Assembly (NCBI RefSeq): GCF_029688625.1
Contig: NZ_JARULC010000002.1
Location: forward strand, 186,001 to 250,000
DNA length: 64,000 nt
Direction: 5' to 3'
DNA from: Qipengyuania marincola
GTDB lineage: Bacteria; Pseudomonadota; Alphaproteobacteria; Sphingomonadales; Sphingomonadaceae
A model generated the notes under the pieces. The model was given only the letters and a program-made list of their open reading frames with translations, searched no databases and was not told the DNA's origin. Below, one piece after another: positions 35,163 through 42,688 of this stretch (position 1 is its first letter; the number at the start of each line of letters is the position of its first letter). A program made the translations under genes and the position numbers.

Positions 35163-36251
35163 CTAGCCCCCTTCGCGCCAGCGCGCCACCACCTCTTCAC
35201 CGTCTTCCGCCGCATCGCGGATCGTGTTCGGCGTCCGGTCGAAGCGCGGTGCGGGCGCGGTATGCCAGCGGCCGCCATGTTCGACATAGGCTTGGCGCGC
35301 CTTCATGTGCGGATGCTCGCGTGCCTCGTCCATCGGCACGACCGGCGCGAAACAGGCATCGGTGCCCTCGAGCAGCTCGACCCATTCGGCCTGCGTTTTC
35401 GTTTTGAACATTGCGGCGAGGTCCTCAGTATACTCATCCCAATTGGCCGGGTTCATCTGCCCGTCTTTCAGCTTTTCCGGCGCATCGGCGCGCTGGAGCA
35501 GCTCGGCATAGAATTGCGGTTCGATCGCGCCGACGCTGATTTCCTTGCCGTCCGCGCATTCGTAGCAGCGATAGAAATGCGCTGCTCCGCCTAGCAAGCC
35601 GGTGCCGCGTTCGGTTGTGCGGATCGAACTGGGCGGCTGGCCGAAGAAAAAGCTCATCAGGCTGGTCACGCCATCGACGATCGCGGCATCGACCACCTGC
35701 CCTTTCCCGCTACGCTCGCGTTCGTAGAGCGCGGCGAGGATGCCGAGCGCGCAATACATCGAGCCACCACCGAAATCGCCGACAAGGTTTTGCGGCGGGA
35801 TGGGCAGTTCGCCCTTCTTGCCGATCGCGTCGAGCGCGCCGGTAATGGCAATGTAGTTGAGGTCGTGCCCGGCGGCCTGCGCCAGTGGCCCCTCCTGCCC
35901 CCAGCCAGTCATGCGGCCATAGACGAGGCGCGGATTGGCCTGAAGCAATTCGTCGGGACCGAGGCCGAGGCGCTCCATCACGCCCGGGCGGAATCCCTCG
36001 ATCAGCACGTCGGCCTTGGCCAGCGCATCGCGGCAAAACTTCTTGCCGTCATCGCTTTTCAGATCGACCGCCACGCGGTGCCGGGCGCGTTCGACCACTG
36101 GGTTCATCGGCTGGTAGCCTTCCCGCTCGATCCGCACCACCTCGGCGCCCATGTCGGCCAGCAGCATGGCAACATGCGGGCCCGGCCCGATCCCCTGGAA
36201 TTCGACGACCTTCAATCCGGTGAGCGGTCCGCTATGCGCGCGATGGGTCAT
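35163..36251 (-). CDS. CaiB/BaiF-family protein, alpha-methylacyl-CoA racemase-like
   Basis: A 362-residue member of the type III CoA-transferase family. The closest recognisable pattern is alpha-methylacyl-CoA racemase: GHDLNY with H129, GDFGGG with D159 and E244 in AIEPQF correspond to the His, Asp and Glu of the racemase active site. Such enzymes interconvert the 2-methylacyl-CoA epimers during breakdown of branched or isoprenoid chains. The start at MTHRAHSG follows AGAGGAG and avoids a less likely upstream ATG. First gene of the operon leading to the aldehyde dehydrogenase and MaoC genes. Confidence 0.85.
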   Translation of the reverse strand: MTHRAHSGPLTGLKVVEFQGIGPGPHVAMLLADMGAEVVRIEREGYQPMNPVVERARHRVAVDLKSDDGKKFCRDALAKADVLIEGFRPGVMERLGLGPDELLQANPRLVYGRMTGWGQEGPLAQAAGHDLNYIAITGALDAIGKKGELPIPPQNLVGDFGGGSMYCALGILAALYERERSGKGQVVDAAIVDGVTSLMSFFFGQPPSSIRTTERGTGLLGGAAHFYRCYECADGKEISVGAIEPQFYAELLQRADAPEKLKDGQMNPANWDEYTEDLAAMFKTKTQAEWVELLEGTDACFAPVVPMDEAREHPHMKARQAYVEHGGRWHTAPAPRFDRTPNTIRDAAEDGEEVVARWREGG

Positions 36252-36365
36252 GCCTGTCTCTCTCCTCTGGCGTGGCAGACTGCATGCCAATCAGCGCGAT
36301 GGGTTGCAATTGCGAACGCGATTGCGCAGACGAAAGCGGCACGAAGAGAGCGGGAAGAGAGACCG

Positions 36366-37151
36366 ATGAGCGACTATCAGACGATCAAGAGCGAACGCAC
36401 CGGCAATATCCTGAAGCTGACGCTCAACCGCCCCGATCGCCTCAATGCGTGCCCGCCCGAAATGGCGGACGAAATTTTCGATGCGATCCGCAATCTCGAC
36501 GATGCACGTGCCGTGCTGATCACGGGCGAAGGCCGCGCCTTCTGTTCCGGGGCGGACCTGTCTGCCCGGGGCGAACGCTCGGTGACCGGCGGAGAGGGCG
36601 CATTCCGCTCTTTGACGCAGCATTACAATCCGATGGTGCAGACACTGGCCAGCCTGCCGGTGCCGGTGGTCTCGGCGGTGCAGGGTCCGGCTGCCGGAGT
36701 CGGCTGCTCGATCGCGCTGGCTGCCGATTTCGTGCTGGCTGGCAAGAGCGGTTATTTCCTGCAGGCCTTCGTCAATATCGGCCTAGTGCCCGATGGCGGG
36801 TCGAGCTGGATGCTGCCGCGCCTGGTCGGCACGGCGCAGGCCACGCGCATGATGATGCTGGGCGAGAAGATCTATGGCGAGGAAGCGGAGAAGATTGGCC
36901 TCATCTACAAATGTGTCGAAGATGACGTACTGACGGATGAGGCGAACGCGCTGGCCGAACGGCTGGCGAACGGTCCGACCGTGGCACTTGGCCTGATGAA
37001 GCAAACCCTGCGCGACGGCCTCCAGTCCGATTTCGGCAGCACGCTACGCGCCGAAGCCGAAACCCAGAAAATCGCTGGCGGTACGAAAGATGCGATGGAG
37101 GGCGGCATGGCCTTCCTGCAGAAACGCAAGGCCGAATTCACCGGCAGTTGA
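36366..37151 (+). CDS. Enoyl-CoA hydratase/isomerase family protein
   Basis: A 261-residue crotonase-fold protein. The oxyanion-hole segment GRAFCSGADLSARG is intact; at the second catalytic site the sequence reads GLVPDGGSSWMLPRLVG, with aspartate in place of the usual glutamate, as in PaaG-like hydratases/isomerases of phenylacetate or related pathways. Divergent from the racemase-like gene by 114 bases, so the four genes form a bidirectional acyl-CoA cluster. It may isomerise or hydrate a branched unsaturated acyl-CoA. Confidence 0.9.
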   Translation: MSDYQTIKSERTGNILKLTLNRPDRLNACPPEMADEIFDAIRNLDDARAVLITGEGRAFCSGADLSARGERSVTGGEGAFRSLTQHYNPMVQTLASLPVPVVSAVQGPAAGVGCSIALAADFVLAGKSGYFLQAFVNIGLVPDGGSSWMLPRLVGTAQATRMMMLGEKIYGEEAEKIGLIYKCVEDDVLTDEANALAERLANGPTVALGLMKQTLRDGLQSDFGSTLRAEAETQKIAGGTKDAMEGGMAFLQKRKAEFTGS

Positions 37152-37158
37152 GCAATGC

Positions 37159-37836
37159 TCAGTTCAGTGCATTGATCGCATCACGGACGCGGGTCTCGAT
37201 CTCCTCGCGCGGCAGGCCCGGAGGGATCGGCTCGCCGAAGCGATAGGTAATTCTTCCGGGTTGCTTGAGCAGCTTGTGATAGACCGGGCCGCTGTTAACC
37301 GCCACCGGCACCACCGGCAGGCCGAGCATCTTGTAGAGCCCGGCAAAACCGGATTGCAGCGGCCGGTTTTCGCCATGCGGAACCCGCGTTCCTTCGGGAA
37401 AGATCACCAGCGGCCGCCCGTCCGCGATCAGCGCCCTGGCGGCACGGATCATTTGCATCAGCGTGCGCGCCCCGGCCTCGCGCGCGACCGGCACCAGACC
37501 ATAGGCAGCTGCAGCGCGGCCCCACATGGGAAGGCGAAACAGCTCTTGTTTGGCGAACACGCTGGGGCAATCGAACAGCGCCGGTGCATCGATGGCCTCG
37601 AAAAAGCTCTCGTGCTTCACCGCGTAGAGGACTGCTTCGTCAAGCGGCTTCCCCTCGATCACGAGCTCGCAACCCAGCAGGTTGACGAGGCACCAGCGCT
37701 GCCATTGAGCCCAGTTGCGCACCCGTGCCCGGAAGGCTTCGACGCTGAACGGCAAGGATGCCAGCGAGGAAGCGGTGATCAGGAGCGAGCCAATATAGAA
37801 GGCCAGATAGAAAGCGAGATTACGCAGCAGCCGCAT
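37159..37836 (-). CDS. plsC: 1-acyl-sn-glycerol-3-phosphate acyltransferase (PlsC-like)
   Basis: Membrane-associated acyltransferase making phosphatidic acid from lysophosphatidate. The 225-residue protein has an N-terminal hydrophobic helix (about 8-27), the acyltransferase motif HESFFE at about 74-79, where the canonical HX4D is HX4E, and the substrate-binding FPEGTR near 146-151. The D-to-E change is seen in other members and is probably functional. Convergent with the enoyl-CoA hydratase; last gene of ftsE-ftsX-ydcF-plsC. Confidence 0.88.
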   Translation of the reverse strand: MRLLRNLAFYLAFYIGSLLITASSLASLPFSVEAFRARVRNWAQWQRWCLVNLLGCELVIEGKPLDEAVLYAVKHESFFEAIDAPALFDCPSVFAKQELFRLPMWGRAAAAYGLVPVAREAGARTLMQMIRAARALIADGRPLVIFPEGTRVPHGENRPLQSGFAGLYKMLGLPVVPVAVNSGPVYHKLLKQPGRITYRFGEPIPPGLPREEIETRVRDAINALN

Positions 37837-37843
37837 GGCAGGA

Positions 37844-38374
37844 TCACACCGGCAGCCCTTGCGACAGGGCCGCGGCTATCAGCTTGTTGTATTCGAGAAA
37901 CAGGGTGGAGAGATTTGGCGACGATTTCACCGCATCCTGCACGATGCTTGTACCGTCGGGAAGCGCGCCGCTGAACTCGTTCGCCGCACGCGCCATGTGC
38001 CAATCGGTGGTGACCAGCCGCACGGAGGTAAACTCGTTCTCCTTCAGCCATTGCGCCGCTTCGCCCGCATTGCTGCGCGTATCGACAGCCAGGTAACCGA
38101 GCGTGACGCAGCACTGCATTGTCTGTCGCGGCACGTCGAATTGCGCAGCGAATTCGCCCGGCTTCACCTCGGGATCGACGCCGGACACGAACAGCTGGCT
38201 GGCAAGGTCGCGCTCCACGATCTCGAGACCGCGCGCGATGCGGCCCGGCCCGCCGGTTGGCACGATCACGGCATCGGTGCGCTCACCCGCAAGCGGTTGC
38301 GGCAAAGTCACGGTGAACCCGAGAAATCCGAAGGCATACACCAGCAATGTGGCAGCGATGAAGCGCAGGATCAC
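37844..38374 (-). CDS. YdcF family protein (DUF218)
   Basis: A 176-residue protein with one N-terminal transmembrane segment (ILRFIAATLLVYAFGFLGFTV) and a DUF218/YdcF domain. The signature DAVIVPTGGPGRIARGLEI opens it and TTDWHMARAANEF is the later conserved histidine segment. Family members act in the periplasm and may process envelope saccharides or cyclic enterobacterial common antigen. GTG start overlaps the ftsX stop (GTGA), which decides it. Seven bases separate it from plsC. Confidence 0.85.
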   Translation of the reverse strand: MILRFIAATLLVYAFGFLGFTVTLPQPLAGERTDAVIVPTGGPGRIARGLEIVERDLASQLFVSGVDPEVKPGEFAAQFDVPRQTMQCCVTLGYLAVDTRSNAGEAAQWLKENEFTSVRLVTTDWHMARAANEFSGALPDGTSIVQDAVKSSPNLSTLFLEYNKLIAAALSQGLPV

Positions 38375-39303
38375 AGCATCTTCCGAAGCGAGGAAAGGAC
38401 AGTCATGCGGGCCGTGTAGACGGCAATCGCGATGGCGAAAAGTGGCACCAGCGCCAACATCAACCAATCGCCCACAGTCAGGCCGCCGCCGGTGACCAAA
38501 GCGGAGTCGAGCGCGGCGAATTGCGCCCCCAGCAATGCGACCGCACCCAGACCGAGGCCCAGACCAATACCCCCGCCGATCAATGCGTCGAACAGGATCG
38601 AGCGCTGGAATATGCGCGCGATCTGACCATCGTTTCCGCCGAGCAGATGCACGATCTCGATCGTATCGCGATTGGTGCCGAAAGCATTGCGCGCAGCCAG
38701 CCAGACCGCCGCGGCCCCGGTGAACGCCAGCAGCGCGATCAGCGCCAGAGCCATCCAGCGCAAGGTCGAGAGCGCGGACAGGACAGGCGCCAGCCAGTCA
38801 GATTGCGCATCGATCCGCGCATCGGGGGCAGCCTCGGCCAGTGCATCGGCGAGGCGCGCCAGCGCGGCGTCGTCAGCGTCGGCGCGAAGGCGCAGGTCCA
38901 GCAGCGCCGGGATCGGCAGCGCCTCGTCGCTTGCCCCGGTACCAAGCCACGGCTCGAGCAGCGCCTCGACCTCGCTTTCCGGCAGGATCTCCACCGCTTC
39001 GACCATCGGATCGCGCGACAGGATGCGCTGTGCCGCACGTGCCTGTGCCGCGCGCGTCTCAGGCACGGGGTCGACGATCTGGACTGTCGCGCTTCCCGCC
39101 AGATCGCCGCTTGCCCGCGCAACAAGATTGGACAAGGCGAGCCCTCCCGCAGCGGCGACAACCGTCAGGGCGACCATGATCGCGATTACCCAGGGCATCG
39201 GGCCTCCAAGCCGTGCGCGGGGCAGCAGATGCGCAGCTCGCTTTCCGCGCATGGGCGCAAGGCCGCGCTGGACCGCACGGGCGAGGACAGGCGGACGCTT
39301 CAT
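38371..39303 (-). CDS. ftsX: Cell-division protein FtsX
   Basis: Polytopic partner of FtsE. A 310-residue protein with a basic cytoplasmic N-terminus, a transmembrane helix at about 37-60, an extracellular (periplasmic) domain to about 175 and three C-terminal helices, the FtsX layout. The DTIEIVHLLGGNDGQIARIFQ segment between helices is a family marker. The ATG overlaps the ftsE stop (ATGA). The FtsEX complex regulates peptidoglycan hydrolases at the septum. Confidence 0.88.
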   Translation of the reverse strand: MKRPPVLARAVQRGLAPMRGKRAAHLLPRARLGGPMPWVIAIMVALTVVAAAGGLALSNLVARASGDLAGSATVQIVDPVPETRAAQARAAQRILSRDPMVEAVEILPESEVEALLEPWLGTGASDEALPIPALLDLRLRADADDAALARLADALAEAAPDARIDAQSDWLAPVLSALSTLRWMALALIALLAFTGAAAVWLAARNAFGTNRDTIEIVHLLGGNDGQIARIFQRSILFDALIGGGIGLGLGLGAVALLGAQFAALDSALVTGGGLTVGDWLMLALVPLFAIAIAVYTARMTVLSSLRKML

Positions 39304-40025
39304 TTGCCAGCCTCGATCCGGCGCGGCGGATAGCGCAATGCCCCGGTCGGATCGGACAGCTGGCCCTTGTCGAGCCGCATGATGAGCGAGTCCGGCACCT
39401 TGCGGATCAGTTGGACGTCGTGCGTCGCCACGACGACTGTGGTGCCAAGACGATTGAGCGCTTCGAACAGGCGAATGAGTTTCAGCGCCATGTCGGGATC
39501 GACGTTGCCGGTAGGCTCGTCGGCCACCAGCATGTCGGGCCGACCGATGACTGCGCGGGCGATCGCGACGCGTTGCTGCTCCCCGCCGGAAAGCGTTGCA
39601 GGCCGCGCATCGGCACGTTGGCCGAGGCCCACCCACTCGAGCATGTCGTTCACCGGCCCGGCAAGATCGGCTTCACGGACACCGGACACCCGCAGCGGCA
39701 GGGCGACATTGTCAAAGGCGGACAGGTGATCGACGAGGCGAAAGTCCTGAAACACCACCCCCATCCGGCGGCGATAGGCCGGTAACTTGTCGCGCGATAG
39801 CGTGATGACATCCGTGCCGAACATCCGGATCGCGCCGCGCGATGGCCTTTGCGACAGATAGAGCAGTTTCAGCAAAGAGGTCTTGCCCGCCCCGCTGGCA
39901 CCCGTGAGGAAATAGAAACGGCCAGGGAAAAGCGTGAACGAAACGTTCGAGAGGATTTCCCGATCGGTTCCGTATCGCAAGCCGACATTGTCGAACTGGA
40001 CGACCTCGCTTTCGGGACCGCTCAT
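39300..40025 (-). CDS. ftsE: Cell-division ATP-binding protein FtsE
   Basis: ABC ATPase of FtsEX. The 241-residue protein has Walker A GASGAGKT (about 37-44), Q-loop VVFQDFRL, signature [14 protein letters not shown], Walker [12 protein letters not shown] and the H-loop in VVATHD. Length is usual. The frame stays open far upstream, but that part is antisense to the zinc-ribbon gene and has no similarity; ATG at MSGPESEVV is the natural start. Divergent from the zinc-ribbon gene across 156 bases. Confidence 0.95.
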   Translation of the reverse strand: MSGPESEVVQFDNVGLRYGTDREILSNVSFTLFPGRFYFLTGASGAGKTSLLKLLYLSQRPSRGAIRMFGTDVITLSRDKLPAYRRRMGVVFQDFRLVDHLSAFDNVALPLRVSGVREADLAGPVNDMLEWVGLGQRADARPATLSGGEQQRVAIARAVIGRPDMLVADEPTGNVDPDMALKLIRLFEALNRLGTTVVVATHDVQLIRKVPDSLIMRLDKGQLSDPTGALRYPPRRIEAGK

Positions 40026-40181
40026 GGGCGAAGGCGCTGTGTCAGGAAAGAATTTGCGGTAATTCGCATGGTGGTCTGGGCCTATAACCGCGCTTCGATG
40101 TGGAAAAAAGCCGTCTGCAGGGGTTGCGAACAGGCGGTTCGCTTGTCGTGATTCGCCGGGGCGCTTAAGGCCTTGGACACC

Positions 40182-41069
40182 ATGATCATTGCCTGCCCTG
40201 CCTGCTCCACCCGCTATGTGGTGCCCGATAGCGCCATCGGGGTCGAAGGCCGGACGGTGAGATGCGCCAAATGCAAGCATAGCTGGTTTCAGGACGGTGC
40301 GGACGCCGAACAGGTCGTCGCCGCGCAAAAAAGGCCTGCCGCCGGGGCGGGAGCAGCGCCGCCACCACCGCCAACAATACCCCGCGAGGCGACCGCGGAA
40401 CGGCCGCGTGCGACGCGGGAGCCTGCCCCTCAGGCGCGGGATGACGCCGGGGCGTCCGCCACCAAGCAGGGTTTCGGTTATAGCGGCGCGGTCACGGCTC
40501 ATGCGCAGGGCGATGGCCCCGACTTCGACGAACGCAAACCGCCCTATGGCGAGGTGCAGGACGAGCTGCCGCCCCCACCGGTGCCCGACCGGGAGGACGA
40601 TGGCCCTTCGCGCTTCGACCATGCGCCGCCGTTCCGCCCGCGCCGGAACATCACCAAGATGTGGACCATTGCCGCCGCGGTGTTCGCACTGCTCGCCCTC
40701 GGCACGATCGCAGCGGTCAATCTGGTCGGCCTGCCGGACTGGATGCCGGTCGCAAAGCCGCTCTTCGGCCAGGCCCAGCCCGATCTCGAGCTGTCCTTCC
40801 CGGTGGAGGAACAGGAGCGCCGCACCCTGCCCAATGGAACTGAATTCTTCGGCGCGAAGATCATCGTGCGCAACACCGCGCGAGAGTCCCGGAATGTCCC
40901 GCCGATCCTGATCGTCCTGCTCGACCAGCGCGAGCGGCAGGTCTACAGCTGGGTCGTCAATCCGCCGCAGCCTTCGCTGGCTCCGGGCGAGGAAATCACC
41001 ATCAACGAAGCCGTCACCGACGTGCCCAAATCGGCCGTCTTCGCCGATATCGGCTGGGCCCCGCGCTGA
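40182..41069 (+). CDS. MJ0042-type zinc-ribbon membrane protein
   Basis: A 295-residue protein with an N-terminal zinc ribbon (C5, C8, C28 and C31), a long low-complexity proline/acidic linker (about 40-155), one transmembrane helix (about 162-185) and a periplasmic domain of DUF3426 type (about 190-295, including FFGAKIIVRNTARESRNVPPILIVLLDQ). This architecture is common beside ftsE in sphingomonads, suggesting an envelope or division-linked role, though none is shown. The ATG is preferred to a TTG three codons earlier. Confidence 0.88.
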   Translation: MIIACPACSTRYVVPDSAIGVEGRTVRCAKCKHSWFQDGADAEQVVAAQKRPAAGAGAAPPPPPTIPREATAERPRATREPAPQARDDAGASATKQGFGYSGAVTAHAQGDGPDFDERKPPYGEVQDELPPPPVPDREDDGPSRFDHAPPFRPRRNITKMWTIAAAVFALLALGTIAAVNLVGLPDWMPVAKPLFGQAQPDLELSFPVEEQERRTLPNGTEFFGAKIIVRNTARESRNVPPILIVLLDQRERQVYSWVVNPPQPSLAPGEEITINEAVTDVPKSAVFADIGWAPR

Positions 41070-41096
41070 CCGGCGCGCCTCATGCGCGAAAGGTGC

Positions 41097-41125
41097 TTGC
41101 CGGGGCACAGCCGCGCTGCTAGGGG
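41097..41125 (+). promoter_or_regulatory. Candidate promoter of tRNA-Leu
   Basis: TTGCCG (41097-41102) and TAGGGG (41120-41125) are 17 bases apart, 56 bases before the tRNA. The -10 is unusual but similar G-rich forms precede tRNA genes in related bacteria as far as I recall. Confidence 0.35.
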
Positions 41126-41181
41126 CGCGCTCCTACCGGCGGGAGGCAGGCCGATTCCGGCCTTCCCGATGCAGACTGTGT

Positions 41182-41268
41182 GCGGTCGTGGCGGAACTGG
41201 TAGACGCGCAACGTTGAGGTCGTTGTGGCCGAAAGGCCGTGGAAGTTCGAGTCTTCTCGACCGCACCA
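41182..41268 (+). tRNA. tRNA-Leu(GAG)
   Basis: An 87-base tRNA with CCA encoded. Acceptor GCGGTCG pairs fully with CGACCGC; the anticodon stem CAACG/CGTTG encloses TTGAGGT, giving anticodon GAG; a long variable arm (TGGCCGAAAGGCCGT) marks a class II leucine tRNA; the T loop is TTCGAGT. Located between the zinc-ribbon gene and a convergent patatin gene. Confidence 0.96.
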
Positions 41269-41283
41269 ACAGTCAGGTTGTTC

Positions 41284-42627
41284 CTACTCCTCCAGAGTGC
41301 TGAGCGGCCACCAAGGCCCGCCCTCGCGATCGGCCTTGTAGCGTCCGAGGTCGCGCAGTCGCGCCATGAACTCGGGTTTGAACATCTCGTCATCCTTGAA
41401 GTTCTCGCCGATGTCGCTTGGAAAGCTGTCGTATTGGTCGGCGGTGGTCAGCAGGATTTCGCCATAGGGATTGCCTAGCCGCAGCGCGGCGATCGCGCCG
41501 ATCTCGCTTTCGTTGACGAGCAGGTCGTAACCGCGCTGCCCGTTCTTCAACGGGCCGGACTTGCGGTTGAGCTCGGGCGCGGGCTTGCGCACGGTCGGGC
41601 CGTTGCGGACGACATAAACCCTCGGCGCCGTCTTGCGATACGTCCCGGCGAAGCTTTCCTGCGACACTGCGGACGACTTGGTGACGCCGTGTGTCGCCAT
41701 CTCCTTGCGCACCTCGCGATCTACCAGCGCCATCGTGCGGTCGAAGAAAACCGACCGTCGCACGCCGCCATCGTATAGCGAGATCGCCTTGCCGTCCGAT
41801 CCTGCCACGCGCAATTGCTGGTGAAACACCGGCATGGCGGACGACGCCATGGTTGCTGCGGCGAGCGCTTCGGCGGCTTTCTCCGGTGTCGTGGCCCGGT
41901 TCACCAATTCCCGCAGGTCGGCATAGCGGAACGTGCCATTGTCCGCCTCGACGAAGCCTGCATAGCCGGCGATGCTCGATTTTCCGATCGCTTCTACCAA
42001 TCGGCAATCGCCTTTCGGGCATAGCGCCTCGATGATGCGCCTGCGCAGCGGCGCGGTCCCCGCGGCGGAGCCGAAGAACGGCACGAAGCCAAGCCCGGTG
42101 TTGCGCACGACTTCGCTCTGGCGGGACGGGGAATAGCCCCACAGCAGCCGGTCGAGCGCATAGCGGCGCATTTCGGGCGTCTGCTCGCCGTCGAGAGCGA
42201 CCATCAGCATCAGCGTCTGCAGCGAGCCGGTGGAGATGCCGGTGATCACGCCAATGCCCTCGAGGCCCAGTTCGGTCGCACCGCTCTTCTTGCTCAGCCG
42301 GTCGAAGAGTCCCGCACCGAAGGCGCCCCATTGGCCTCCGCCGGACAGCAGCAGCACGTTGCACTCGGGCGCATCGTCCCTGCCGTGGCACTGCACGGCC
42401 TCTCCGATCGAGCAGGCCATCGGATCGTCCAGCCGACATTCCATGATTGCCAGCGCATCGCGCTGCACATCACGGATGATGGGACCGGGATCGCCATCCA
42501 TAACATGGGTGTAGAAGCCATCGATCTCGAAGCTTAGCGCGCCGCGGCGAAAGATCGTCAGGGCGAGTGCGCCGACAATCGCAAGCCCCGTCACCACCGC
42601 GCCGATGCACAGCAAGATATCACCCAT
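41284..42627 (-). CDS. Patatin-like phospholipase, membrane-anchored
   Basis: A 447-residue protein with an N-terminal transmembrane anchor (about 4-26) and a patatin domain. The oxyanion loop GGGQWGAFGAGL is at 96-107, the nucleophile serine S132 lies in GISTGS and the catalytic aspartate D286 in SLYDGG, so the Ser-Asp dyad is intact. It probably hydrolyses acyl esters of phospholipids at the envelope. It lies just downstream of the tRNA-Leu gene and is convergent with it; a tRNA 3' end near a gene is common and no integration remnant is seen. Confidence 0.9.
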   Translation of the reverse strand: MGDILLCIGAVVTGLAIVGALALTIFRRGALSFEIDGFYTHVMDGDPGPIIRDVQRDALAIMECRLDDPMACSIGEAVQCHGRDDAPECNVLLLSGGGQWGAFGAGLFDRLSKKSGATELGLEGIGVITGISTGSLQTLMLMVALDGEQTPEMRRYALDRLLWGYSPSRQSEVVRNTGLGFVPFFGSAAGTAPLRRRIIEALCPKGDCRLVEAIGKSSIAGYAGFVEADNGTFRYADLRELVNRATTPEKAAEALAAATMASSAMPVFHQQLRVAGSDGKAISLYDGGVRRSVFFDRTMALVDREVRKEMATHGVTKSSAVSQESFAGTYRKTAPRVYVVRNGPTVRKPAPELNRKSGPLKNGQRGYDLLVNESEIGAIAALRLGNPYGEILLTTADQYDSFPSDIGENFKDDEMFKPEFMARLRDLGRYKADREGGPWWPLSTLEE

Positions 42628-42688
42628 GTTTCGTCCCCCACGAAAGATCGTGCGGGATAGAGTAACCCGTGGAGGGGTGGCCGATCAA

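Noticed and set aside
40026-41108. Extension of FtsE over the zinc-ribbon gene
   Set aside because: Extended part is antisense to a clear MJ0042 zinc-ribbon protein and lacks similarity to anything in FtsE.
41182-41300. tRNA-Leu 3' end as an integration attachment site
   Set aside because: No duplicated tRNA 3' fragment or integrase lies nearby; the adjacent patatin gene looks chromosomal.
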